64,000 bases of DNA from Saccharothrix sp. NRRL B-16348 (lineage in GTDB: Bacteria; Actinomycetota; Actinomycetes; Mycobacteriales; Pseudonocardiaceae), in assembly GCF_001280085.1 (NCBI RefSeq), contig NZ_LGED01000217.1, positions 1 to 64,000 of the forward strand, in the 5' to 3' direction. Made by a program: the position numbers and the translations under genes. The notes beneath the pieces were generated by a model, which saw only the letters and a list, made by a program, of their open reading frames with translations, did no database searches and had not been told where the DNA came from. Positions 53,378 through 61,800 of this stretch are shown here, piece after piece. Within the stretch, counting starts at the first letter, position 1. Each line of letters begins with the position of its first letter.

Positions 53378-54063
53378 CGCTGCTGGTGGTGGACGACGAG
53401 GACACCGTGCGCGAACTGCTGTCCGCGACGCTGAGGTTCGCCGGGTTCCGGGTGGCGTCCGCGGCGACCGGCGCCGAGGCGCTCGCCGCGGCCACCGCGG
53501 AGCCGCCCGACCTCGTGCTGCTCGACGTGATGCTGCCGGACGTGGACGGGTTCGAGGTGGTCCGGCGGTTGCGCGAGCGGCGCGCGGAGGGCCACCGCGG
53601 GCCGGTGCCCGTCCTCTTCCTCACCGCCCGCGACCGCCAGGCAGACAAGATCACCGGGCTGTCCCTGGGCGCGGACGACTACGTGACCAAGCCGTTCGAC
53701 CTGGAGGAGCTGATCGCCCGGATCCGCGCGATCCTGCGCCGCACGTCGGGACGGCACGCGGGCGTGCTGACCGTGGGCGCGCTCGCGCTCGACGCCGAGG
53801 GGCACCAGGTGACGCGGGCGGGGCGGCCCGTCCGCGTCTCGCCCACCGAGTTCCGGCTCCTGCACTACCTGATGGAGAACGCCGGGCGCGTGGTGTCCAA
53901 GACCCAGATCCTCGACCGGGTGTGGCGCTACGACTTCGGCGGCGACGCGGGCATCGTCGACACCTACATCTCGTACCTGCGGCGCAAGGTCGACGCCGAG
54001 GAGCCGAAGCTGATCCACACCGTGCACGGCGTCGGCTACGTGCTGCGGGAGCCGACGGGGTGA
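53374..54063 (+). CDS. OmpR-family response regulator
   Basis: 229 residues. The receiver domain is about 1-120 with acidic pair in VVDDED, phospho-acceptor Asp in LLDVMLPDVDG and Lys in YVTKPF. The C-terminal winged helix is about 135-228 (SPTEFRLLHYLMENAGRVVSK, YISYLRRKV). ATG at 53374 overlaps the previous stop. An in-frame GTG at 53353 is 7 bases after TACCCT and could start a leaderless transcript for the regulator and kinase alone. Confidence 0.93.
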   Translation: MTLLVVDDEDTVRELLSATLRFAGFRVASAATGAEALAAATAEPPDLVLLDVMLPDVDGFEVVRRLRERRAEGHRGPVPVLFLTARDRQADKITGLSLGADDYVTKPFDLEELIARIRAILRRTSGRHAGVLTVGALALDAEGHQVTRAGRPVRVSPTEFRLLHYLMENAGRVVSKTQILDRVWRYDFGGDAGIVDTYISYLRRKVDAEEPKLIHTVHGVGYVLREPTG

Positions 54064-55517
54064 GGCACGTGCTGGGCCGGTTCTCCTTGCGCGCCAGGCT
54101 GCTGCTGCTCACCGCGGGCCTGCTGCTGGCCGGGTTGGGCCTCGTCGGCGCGGTCGTCGCCGACCAGCTGGAGCGCTACCAGCTCGCCCGGATCGACGAC
54201 CAGCTGCGCTCGTTCGCCGCGCTCGTCTCCGGCGTGTCGACCGCCGGGCCGCCCGACGCCGTGGACACCCGCGCCGACCTCCTCGACCCGGCCCTCGACC
54301 TGGTCGGCACGCCCTACCTGGTGTACCTGGACGGGGACGGCGAGGTGGTGCGCGGCGTCCACTCCAGCCGGCTGGACAGCGCCACGCTGCCCTCGCGCGA
54401 CGAGCTGCGCACCGTCCCGACCGGCGGTGCCGCCGTCGACCTGCGGGCGGCCGCCGGTTCGACGCGGTGGCGCGCCGTCGCACGGCCGACCACCGGGTGG
54501 GGCGGCACGGTGATCGCCGCCGCGCCGCTCGCCGAGGCCGACGCCACCATCGCCCGGCTCCGGACCACCAGCCTGGTCAGCGGCGCCGTGCTGCTCGTGC
54601 TGCTGACGGCGGTCGGCTGGTTCGCGCTCGGCCGCGGGCTGCGACCGCTGCGCCGGATCGAGCACACCGCCGCCGCCATCGCCGACGGCGACCTCACCCG
54701 GCGCGTGCCCGTCCTCGCCGGGCCGACCACGGAGGTGGGGCACTTGGCGGCGTCGCTCAACACCATGCTCGGCCAGCTCGAACAGGCCTTCGCCGACCGG
54801 GCCGCGGTGGAGACCCGCATGCGCACGTTCCTGTCGGACGTCAGCCACGAGCTGCGCACGCCGCTGTTCGGCATCAAGGGCTCGACGGAGCTGTACCGGA
54901 TGGGCGCGATGCCCGAGCGCGCCGACGTGGACGAGGCGATGCGCCGGATCGACCGCGAGGCCACCCGGCTCACCGCCCTCACCGAGGACCTGCTGCTGCT
55001 CGCCCAGCTCGACGAGGCGCCCGAGAGCCAACTCGACCGCGCCCCGATGGACCTGCGCACCCTCGCCAACGACGCCCGGCACGACCTGCGCGCCCTGGAC
55101 CCGTCCCGGACGGTCGAGCTCACCGGCCCGGACGGCGTCGGACCGCCCGGCCCGGCGCCGGTGCACGCCGACGAGGACCGCCTCCGCCAGGTGGTCGCCA
55201 ACCTGGTCGGCAACGCCGCCACCTACACCCCGCCGGGCACCGCCGTCCGCATCGGCGTCGGCACCGCGAACGGCCGCGCCGTGCTGGAAGTCGCCGACGA
55301 GGGCCCCGGCCTGACCGCCGAGCACGCCGCCCGCGTCTTCGACCGCTTCTACCGCGCCGACCACTCCCGCAACCGCACGGGCGGCGCGAACGCCGGGCTG
55401 GGCCTGGCCATCGCCCGCTCCCTCGCCCGCGCGCACGACGGCGACATCGACCTCGCCACGGCCCTCGGCGACGGCGCCCGCTTCCGACTGACCCTGCCGC
55501 TGCAGGGCCAGGACTGA
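54060..55517 (+). CDS. Sensor histidine kinase
   Basis: 485 residues. Transmembrane helix 1 (about 12-34), an extracytoplasmic domain (about 35-170), transmembrane helix 2 (about 172-194), HAMP, then the dimerisation helix with the phosphorylated His in SDVSHELRTP. The ATPase domain has N-box VVANLVGNAATY, DEGPGL and GLGLAIARS. It partners the response regulator it overlaps (GTGA). The stimulus is unknown. Confidence 0.93.
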   Translation: MRHVLGRFSLRARLLLLTAGLLLAGLGLVGAVVADQLERYQLARIDDQLRSFAALVSGVSTAGPPDAVDTRADLLDPALDLVGTPYLVYLDGDGEVVRGVHSSRLDSATLPSRDELRTVPTGGAAVDLRAAAGSTRWRAVARPTTGWGGTVIAAAPLAEADATIARLRTTSLVSGAVLLVLLTAVGWFALGRGLRPLRRIEHTAAAIADGDLTRRVPVLAGPTTEVGHLAASLNTMLGQLEQAFADRAAVETRMRTFLSDVSHELRTPLFGIKGSTELYRMGAMPERADVDEAMRRIDREATRLTALTEDLLLLAQLDEAPESQLDRAPMDLRTLANDARHDLRALDPSRTVELTGPDGVGPPGPAPVHADEDRLRQVVANLVGNAATYTPPGTAVRIGVGTANGRAVLEVADEGPGLTAEHAARVFDRFYRADHSRNRTGGANAGLGLAIARSLARAHDGDIDLATALGDGARFRLTLPLQGQD

Positions 55518-55518
55518 A

Positions 55519-55555
55519 CCGGACCTCGCGCAACGTTGCGCAACCCGGTCCGGTC
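55519..55555. terminator. Nested hairpin after the two-component operon
   Basis: Outer 8-bp arms (55519-55526 and 55548-55555) enclose a perfect 14-bp palindrome GCGCAACGTTGCGC (55529-55542), directly after the kinase stop. Confidence 0.7.
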
Positions 55556-55723
55556 GCGCGAACCCGGCGACTCTCGGCGGGGGTACGCCGCTGCCGCGAA
55601 CAGGCCAACTTCACGGTCGCGGCTGGCGAGCGGGCCGGTTCGGCGTTCACCCTGCTCAAGCCACCACCCGCCGCGATCGCAGAGGTGAGCGCGGCGGCGC
55701 CCCGTTCACAAAGGAGTGCGCAC

Positions 55724-56218
55724 ATGCCCAGCAGCAGCGGCTTACGAAGACGTCTGACCCACCTCGCCGGCCTCACGCTCGCCGTGCTCCTCGGCGCCTC
55801 GTTGACGGCCACACCCGCGCAGGCGGCCTACGGTCCCGCCCACCCCGTGGACATCCAGCTCAGGGGCTACTCGGGCGGTTACACCACGCTGGTCGGCCGA
55901 CTGGTCGGCTCGGTCCGGTTCGACGACGGCAACTCGCTCTACCGGCTGGACCTGACGCTGTGCCGCCAGTCCAGCTACACGAGCACGAAGCTCACGGTCA
56001 ACGTCAACGGCGCCTTCCACCAGTGGTACTCCCGCGAGGACGGCTACCGGCCGGAGGTCTGCGGCGGCGGGCACGGCCAGTCCGGCGTGGTCAACGTCGA
56101 TGTCCCGTACGCCGGGGTCGTGCGGAACATCGGGCTGGTCTACGAAGGGCTCCACTTCTCGGGCTCGACCGCCACGCCGGTCTCCCGCGGCGCGTTCTAC
56201 GACAACCCGTTCAACTGA
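55724..56218 (+). CDS. Small secreted protein of unknown function
   Basis: 164 residues. Signal peptide with a basic RRRL n-region and cleavage near AQA (about 34). The mature part is about 130 residues, rich in Tyr/Gly/Ser, with two Cys (LCRQ and VCGGG). It is predicted to be mostly beta. ATG follows AAAGGAG by seven bases. The family was not recognised. Confidence 0.72.
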   Translation: MPSSSGLRRRLTHLAGLTLAVLLGASLTATPAQAAYGPAHPVDIQLRGYSGGYTTLVGRLVGSVRFDDGNSLYRLDLTLCRQSSYTSTKLTVNVNGAFHQWYSREDGYRPEVCGGGHGQSGVVNVDVPYAGVVRNIGLVYEGLHFSGSTATPVSRGAFYDNPFN

Positions 56219-56412
56219 GGCCCGTGGACCGGTTGGCGGGACCTCCGCCACCCGGTCCCCCGGTGTTCGCCACCTGTTCGCCCGGGCGCGACCATCGGCG
56301 GGTTGACGACGTCACGCCCCGGCCGGGAACCTCGGTGCCGGCCGATGATCTCCGCGAACACCGGCCACTCCGCCGCCGTGCCACTCGACACCGGATGGAG
56401 GGCATGGTCGTC

Positions 56413-57213
56413 GTGACCGCCCGGATGACGTACCCGTCCCGCACCGCTCCCCGCGCCAAGCGGGCCACCGTGAGACTGCTGGGCGCGCTGGTGGGCGCGG
56501 CTCTGCTCGCGGTGCTCGTGCCCGGAGCCGCGTGGGCCGACCCACCGCAGGCCCTGCCCGCGAACCACACCGCCGACGACGGCAAGTGGCAGCCGGCGTT
56601 CGACTACGACACCGACGGCTGCTACCCGACGCCGGCGATCTCGCCGTCCGGCGCGGTGGCCACCGGACTGAAGAACTCCGGCGCCCTCAACGGGCAGTGC
56701 CGCGACCAGTCCGACCTGGACAACACGAACTCGTACTCCCGCTCCAAGTGCAACAACAACTGGTGCGCCTACCTCTACGACCTGTACTTCGAGAAGGACC
56801 AGGCGGTGGCCGGCTGGGACTGCTGCGGCCACCGCCACGACATCGAGCACGTCATCGTGTGGGTCAGCGGCGACCAGGCGCAGTACGTCTCCACGTCCGC
56901 GCACGGCAAGTACTCGACCTACCCGCGGTCCCAGGTCGCCTGGGAGGGCACTCACCCCAAGATCGTCTACCACAAGGACGGCCTGAGCACGCACTGCTTC
57001 CGCCTCGCGGGCGCGGGCGAGCAGCCGGAGAACCACTACGGCACGTGGCAGTACCCGGACCTGGTCAGCTGGGACCGCTTCCCCGCCGGCGTCCGCGACA
57101 TCCTGGTGAACGCGAACTTCGGCAGCGCGAGCCTGGCCATCAAGGACGGCGCGTTCGCCTACAACCTGGCCCAGGCGAAGCCGAGCGGCATCCCGTTCGA
57201 TCCGAACGCCTGA
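56413..57213 (+). CDS. Secreted NPP1/NLP-like (necrosis-inducing) protein
   Basis: 266 residues: signal peptide (cleavage near AWA, about 40), then an NLP domain with the heptapeptide region GHRHDIE followed by HVIVWV. Canonical NLPs have GHRHDWE, whose acidic and His residues bind the metal; here Trp is Ile. Upstream the usual Cys pair of NLPs is expanded (GCYPTP, QCRDQ, KCNNNWC, DCC). NLPs bind plant sphingolipids and can damage cells, but many bacterial ones are not toxic. GTG at 56413 is preferred since GGAGGG lies ten bases upstream; ATG at 56395 or 56425 is also possible. Confidence 0.85.
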   Translation: MTARMTYPSRTAPRAKRATVRLLGALVGAALLAVLVPGAAWADPPQALPANHTADDGKWQPAFDYDTDGCYPTPAISPSGAVATGLKNSGALNGQCRDQSDLDNTNSYSRSKCNNNWCAYLYDLYFEKDQAVAGWDCCGHRHDIEHVIVWVSGDQAQYVSTSAHGKYSTYPRSQVAWEGTHPKIVYHKDGLSTHCFRLAGAGEQPENHYGTWQYPDLVSWDRFPAGVRDILVNANFGSASLAIKDGAFAYNLAQAKPSGIPFDPNA

Positions 57214-57219
57214 CCCGGC

Positions 57220-57253
57220 ACGGGAACCCCGTGCGATGGCGCGGGGTTCCCGT
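57220..57253. terminator. Bidirectional hairpin
   Basis: A 12-bp perfect stem (57220-57231 and 57242-57253) with a 10-base loop between the convergent NLP and cupin genes. The right arm touches the cupin stop codon. Confidence 0.82.
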
Positions 57254-57687
57254 CACCCGGTGAAGTGGACGTCGTAGCGGTCCTGGTGCGACCGCAGGGC
57301 GTCGAACGTGTCCAGGCCGCGCGCGATGCGGCCCAGGTGGCGGAAGTAGCCGAACCGCTCGACTCCGGGCGTGAGGACGACGAGCAGGTCGGCGTGCCTG
57401 CCCGGCGCCGCGCCGAACGCGTGCGGCACGCCCGGCGGCACGACGACCAGCCCGCCGCGGTCCACTGTGGTCGTCCGCTCGTGCCGGAACTCCAGCACGC
57501 CGTCGAGCACGTAGAACAGCTCGCTGGACCGTGCGTGGAAGTGGGGTTTCGCGCCGTCCTCGCCCACGTCGAGGGTGAGCCGGTTGACGCCGAACGCGCC
57601 GCCGTCGGCCAGGAGTCGGAACGCGCTGTCGCCGGACAGGGCCACGACCTCGGCGGTGTCGGCGGGGATGACGGTGATCGTCGACAT
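57253..57687 (-). CDS. Cupin-domain protein
   Basis: 144 residues with one cupin barrel (about 30-110): motif 1 PHFHARSSELFYVLDGVLEF supplies two His and one Glu, motif 2 PPGVPHAF the last His, so a metal site is likely complete. The C-terminal tail is helical. Small cupins of this kind are dioxygenases, isomerases or sensors; the substrate is unknown. Divergent from the LysR gene 67 bp away, which suggests control by it. Confidence 0.87.
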   Translation of the reverse strand: MSTITVIPADTAEVVALSGDSAFRLLADGGAFGVNRLTLDVGEDGAKPHFHARSSELFYVLDGVLEFRHERTTTVDRGGLVVVPPGVPHAFGAAPGRHADLLVVLTPGVERFGYFRHLGRIARGLDTFDALRSHQDRYDVHFTG

Positions 57688-57754
57688 GCGCCGAGTCAAG
57701 CGCGGGAACAACGCGCGAACCAGGAGCGGTTGACGATGGCGGGGATCACCGGAC

Positions 57755-58624
57755 GTGATGGATCGAGGGCGCGTGGAGTTCCGACAGCTGGAGGCCTTCC
57801 TGGCGGTCGTCGACGAAGGCGGGTTCGGGCGGGCGGCGCAGCGGCTGCACATCGTGCAGTCGGCGGTGAGCCAGCAGGTCAAGCGGCTGGAGCGGGAACT
57901 GGGCGTGACCCTGTTCGACCGGACCGGTCGGCAGGCGCGGCTGTCCGCGGCGGGTGAACGCCTGCTGCCCGAGGCACGGGCGGTGCTCGCGGCCGTGCGG
58001 CGCACCCGCGAGGTGGCCGCGCGGGTGGCGTCCGGCGCGGAGGGCGTGGTGCGGTTCGGCACGCTCAACGGCCCCGGCGACCGCCTCTACCGCGCGTTGG
58101 CCAGGCTGGACGCCTCCGGGCTCCGGGTGCGGCTGGACCAGTCGACGCCCGCGCGGCGGCTGGCGGCCGTGCGGGACGGGCGGCTCGACGCGGCCCTGGT
58201 GCGGGCGGCGACCGACGCGCCGGGGCTGGCGGTCGTGCCGGTGTGGACCGATCCGCTGTACGTGGCGCTGCCCACCGCCCTGGCGGACGACGAGCGACCG
58301 GGCCTCGCCGACTTCGCCGACCTGCCGCTGCGGCTGGCGCCCCGCGAGGACAACCCGCCGTTCCACGACCTGATCACGGGGGCGCTCCGCGCGGTGGACC
58401 GCTTGCCGCCGGCCGGGCCGCCGTTCACCACGCTCCAGCGGACCCTGGCGGACATCGCCTCGGGACCGCCGTCGTGGACGGTGGTCTACCGGGTGACGGA
58501 CCTCCCGCCCGCGCCGGGCATCACGTTCCGCCGGCTCGCCGACCCGGTCCTCACGACCTCGCTCGTGCTGCCCGCCGCACCGTCGCCGGTGAGCCGCCGA
58601 CTCGTCGCCGCGTTCGCGGGATGA
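57755..58624 (+). CDS. LysR-family transcriptional regulator
   Basis: 289 residues. The N-terminal HTH is about 7-65 (VEFRQLEAFLAVVDEGGFGRAA, with HIVQSAVSQQVKRLE as the recognition helix), followed by a substrate-binding domain. The GTG at 57773 begins exactly at the usual LysR first strand and may be the true start. Divergent from the cupin gene, the standard layout for a LysR target. Confidence 0.88.
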   Translation: MMDRGRVEFRQLEAFLAVVDEGGFGRAAQRLHIVQSAVSQQVKRLERELGVTLFDRTGRQARLSAAGERLLPEARAVLAAVRRTREVAARVASGAEGVVRFGTLNGPGDRLYRALARLDASGLRVRLDQSTPARRLAAVRDGRLDAALVRAATDAPGLAVVPVWTDPLYVALPTALADDERPGLADFADLPLRLAPREDNPPFHDLITGALRAVDRLPPAGPPFTTLQRTLADIASGPPSWTVVYRVTDLPPAPGITFRRLADPVLTTSLVLPAAPSPVSRRLVAAFAG

Positions 58625-58628
58625 CGGG

Positions 58629-59462
58629 TCAGTCATACTTGTCCTGGTTGAGGAAAAGGGCGAAGCCGCGCCACGAGTTCGGGCCCATCACGCCGTCGAT
58701 CGGACCCGCGTAACCCCACCGGGCCGCCAACCGCTGCACCGCCGCCCACGTGTTCACGCCGGGCACGCCGTCGATCGGGCCCGTGTAGCCGTAGGCCCGC
58801 ATCGCCCGCTGCAACGCCGCATACGTGTTCACGCCCGGCGCGCCGTCGATCGGGCCGGTGTACCCCTGCTCGATGCGCAGCCAGTTCTGCGCACGCTGCC
58901 ACATGACCGGACCGGGCACGCCGTCCTGCTCGGTGGTCGTCTTGGGCAGCCCGGTGCCGCTGCCGAGGTAGGTCAACGGGTTGATGCGCGTGCCGCTCGG
59001 GTTGATCATGTGCCAGTGCAGGTGCGGTCCGGTGGAGGAGCCCGAGCCCGGTGCGCCGACCGCGCCGCCGGACAGCCCGACGACACCGCCCATGCCGACC
59101 CGCGTGCCGTTGGCGAGCAGGAACTGCGACAGGTGCAGGTACTGGGTGCGGTAGCCGTTGTCGTGCTGGATGGTGACGGTGTGGCCGCCCGTGCCGTTGT
59201 TCGGGATGTTGGTCACCACGCCGCCGCCCGCCGCGGGCAGTCCGGTGCCGACGGCCATCCCGTAGTCGATGCCGCCGAGCGAGCCGCTGTTCAGGTGGTC
59301 CTGCCAGGTGCCGGTGATCCGGTAGCCGCTGAACGGGTGGTAGAAGCCCGGAACGGCGGCGCTCGCCGTGCCCGCCGCCGTGCCCGCACCGACCGCCGTG
59401 ATGACGCCGGCCGCCACCGTCCCGCGCAACAGGGCCCGCCTGCCGATCCAGTCGTTGGTCAT
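58629..59462 (-). CDS. Secreted M23 peptidase with three C-terminal peptidoglycan-binding-like repeats
   Basis: 277 residues. Signal peptide with a twin Arg (GRRALLRGTVAAG), possibly Tat. The LytM core about 40-165: GGIDYGMAV, YLHLSQF and the HLHWHM metal motif. It then has three repeats of about 30 residues of the pattern GYTGPIDGxPGVNTxAALQR, resembling PG_binding_1-type modules. It would hydrolyse peptide cross-links in peptidoglycan. ATG at 59462; divergent from the next gene. Confidence 0.87.
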   Translation of the reverse strand: MTNDWIGRRALLRGTVAAGVITAVGAGTAAGTASAAVPGFYHPFSGYRITGTWQDHLNSGSLGGIDYGMAVGTGLPAAGGGVVTNIPNNGTGGHTVTIQHDNGYRTQYLHLSQFLLANGTRVGMGGVVGLSGGAVGAPGSGSSTGPHLHWHMINPSGTRINPLTYLGSGTGLPKTTTEQDGVPGPVMWQRAQNWLRIEQGYTGPIDGAPGVNTYAALQRAMRAYGYTGPIDGVPGVNTWAAVQRLAARWGYAGPIDGVMGPNSWRGFALFLNQDKYD

Positions 59463-59599
59463 CACCCGAACGTAGGGACGGCGCGGCGCACCGACATCGT
59501 GTGTTCGACCGACGGCCATTCGGGTGGGCGGGTCCCGGCGAGCGGGTGGTGCGCGCCCGGACCGGCTAACGGCGGCGCGGTCGTGGCGAAGGTCCGACC

Positions 59600-60115
59600 A
59601 TGAGACTGTCACGACTCGTCCACTGCGCCCTGGTGGCGGTGCTGGCCGCCGGCCTGTCCGCCGTGCCCGCCCACGCCGCGACCGTGGAGCAGACGTGCGT
59701 CGGCACGGAGGTCACCACCTTCGATCCGCCGCTCACGCTGACCTCGCGGCCGGTCACGATCACCGTCAGCGGCAGCTACCCCACGTGCACGAACCCGGGC
59801 GCGGTGACCGCGACCTACCAGGAGACGTTCACCCTCACCGCGTCCTGCCTCGTGCTGTTCGACTCCGGGTCGGCGCTGCGCACGTTCACCTGGGGCGGGA
59901 CGGTGGCGCCCAGCGAGTTCCAGTACAACGTCACGTCCAGCGCCGTGGCCGGTCAGGTCGTGGTCACCAACACCGGCGTGATCACGTCCGGCGGTTTCGC
60001 GCCCGCCGGCGCGGTGCAGCTGATCACCCTGGTGACGCCGAACATCGCCCAGTGCCTGGCCGGCGGGGTGTCGACCGTGACCGGCCCGACCACCCTCACC
60101 ATCCACCGGACCTGA
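59600..60115 (+). CDS. Small secreted protein (paralogue of 34258-34776)
   Basis: 171 residues. Signal peptide (cleavage after AHA, about 26), then an all-beta domain with four Cys and the same order of motifs as the protein at 34258: PVTITVSGSYPTC, ATYQETFTL, SCLVLFDSGS, LRTFTWGGTVAPSEFQYNVTSS, QCLAGG. Overall identity is modest but length and Cys positions agree. Family name not recognised. Confidence 0.74.
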   Translation: MRLSRLVHCALVAVLAAGLSAVPAHAATVEQTCVGTEVTTFDPPLTLTSRPVTITVSGSYPTCTNPGAVTATYQETFTLTASCLVLFDSGSALRTFTWGGTVAPSEFQYNVTSSAVAGQVVVTNTGVITSGGFAPAGAVQLITLVTPNIAQCLAGGVSTVTGPTTLTIHRT

Positions 60116-60239
60116 CGGTCGTCCGCCCGACCAGGACCGGCTCGGCCGCGTCGACCGCCCGCGCGGCGCGGCGCGGCACCGGCGGCGAGACCGACACCAG
60201 CAGGTCGCGCACGGTCCGGTCGTCGCGGACCGAAACGTG

Positions 60240-61403
60240 TCAAACGGCGCCGAGTCGCCGGCCGGGAACCACCGAGCTCGGCGGCACGTTCATCGCCTCC
60301 AGTCGGGTCTGCTCGGCCGACAGCGTGAACCGGCTGAAACAACCGGTGTCCCACCTCAGCCGCCGCACGCCCTTCAGGTCTCCGCCGACGGCCCGTGCCA
60401 CCAGCCACGAATGCGGTCCGCCGTGGCCGATCACCAGGACGCGCTTGCCGCCGTAGAGCGCGGGCAGTTTGTCGAAGAACGACAGCACCCGTGCCCGCGC
60501 CGCTTCGTACGACTCGTCGGGCGCGATTTCCACCAGGTCGCTGTTGCCGTTCAGAATTCCCTCGGCCCGCGGTCCGAGAGCACCCCTGATGTCGTCGAAG
60601 GATTTTCCGACCAAGCCGAGGAAAACGCGTTCCCGCAGCGCCTCGACGCGTTCGACCGTCACGTCCAGCCCGGCGGTCGCGAGCTGGGCGGTCTCCCAGG
60701 CCCGGGCGAAGTCCGAGCTGAACACGACGTCGGGCGCGAACCGCCGGACCGCCGCGCCCGCGGCCCTCGCCTCGGCCCGACCGTGCGCGGAAAGACCCAT
60801 CTCGAACGGGTCCGGGTACACCTCGTGCGGGTGGTCGGTCGCTCCGTGGCGGAGGAACAGCACGTCGACCTCGTGGTCGCCGACCTCGGTCGACGGCCCG
60901 TCGGTCCGTTCCAGCTCGATGATGTCGAGCACGTCGTCGCAGACTTCCTCGGGCAGCTTCCCGCAGATGCCCAGCGACACGCCGACCGGCCGGAACGCCG
61001 AGTGCAGCTGGTGGATCCGGGCCTCGTCCATCCGCTGGAGCGGGTCGCGGAGCAGGTTGCGGTGCAGCAGGTCGTCCACTTCGGCGGCCAGCGAGATCGT
61101 GATGAGCTGGTAACCGCGCCGTTCGAAGCGCAACGCCTGGCCGGCCAGGAAGTCGACGTCCTCGAACACACCGTCCACGATCGGCAGGAACCCGCTGTCG
61201 CAATAGGACAAAGCGAGGTCGAGGCACGCCAGTTCGGACGCCTCCAGGGTGAAGGCGGTGAAGTCGCGCGGGTGCGCCATGTACCGGACGGAATCGTTCG
61301 ACACCCGCACCGAAGGGGGCAGCGCGTCCCGCAGCAAAGCCGCTGTCGTCGTCTTCCCCGTGCCCGGCAGGCCACGGATCAGCACAGCGAATTGCCGGCC
61401 CAC
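60240..61403 (-). CDS. P-loop kinase fused to a histidine phosphatase (PFK-2/FBPase-2-like architecture)
   Basis: 387 residues. The N-terminal kinase has Walker A IRGLPGTGKTT and a zeta-toxin/PFK-2-like core (SNDSVRYM, VDGVFED). The C-terminal phosphoglycerate-mutase-type phosphatase has the catalytic LFLRHGATDHP and a second His in VIGHGGPHSW. The order kinase-phosphatase is that of eukaryotic PFKFB, but the substrate here is unknown and may be a nucleotide or sugar phosphate. GTG at 61403 is chosen for its AGGTGA; the frame is open to 61610 without domain similarity. Confidence 0.83.
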   Translation of the reverse strand: MGRQFAVLIRGLPGTGKTTTAALLRDALPPSVRVSNDSVRYMAHPRDFTAFTLEASELACLDLALSYCDSGFLPIVDGVFEDVDFLAGQALRFERRGYQLITISLAAEVDDLLHRNLLRDPLQRMDEARIHQLHSAFRPVGVSLGICGKLPEEVCDDVLDIIELERTDGPSTEVGDHEVDVLFLRHGATDHPHEVYPDPFEMGLSAHGRAEARAAGAAVRRFAPDVVFSSDFARAWETAQLATAGLDVTVERVEALRERVFLGLVGKSFDDIRGALGPRAEGILNGNSDLVEIAPDESYEAARARVLSFFDKLPALYGGKRVLVIGHGGPHSWLVARAVGGDLKGVRRLRWDTGCFSRFTLSAEQTRLEAMNVPPSSVVPGRRLGAV

Positions 61404-61800
61404 ACCATCACCTGTCTTCGCGTTGTCAGTGAAATGGGAGCCACGCCGACGCGCGGGCCGGCAGCGGACTCCCATCAAACCTAGCGCAGTGGCGAAATCG
61501 TCGGCGACGAGTTCGGCGAGGATCGGCCGCCACCCGGCCGTGCGCCGCCACCGCTCCCACTGCGACGCGCCCGTCCACTCCCGCGTGGTCGAACGGCCTC
61601 CGTCGGCCATCAGTGCCGCGTAGTTCGCGGCCAGGGTGACGGGCGTGCTGTCCGGCGTCGAAAGCCGGTGACCGTCCGCGCAGGGCGTTCACCTGGCCAG
61701 GGCTACCTCACCGCACCATCGGGTTCTCCGGTTCCCACGCCGTTCTTCCCGGCGGCTCGGCCTCCTACCGTTGCCTGACCGCACCGAGGAGTTGAGGCCG
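61404..61800. other. Divergent intergenic region
   Basis: 397 bp between the kinase-phosphatase and the GDSL lipase genes. The kinase frame continues open to an ATG at 61610, so part of this could be N-terminal coding. The remainder presumably holds both promoters. No distinct repeat or operator was seen. Confidence 0.45.
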
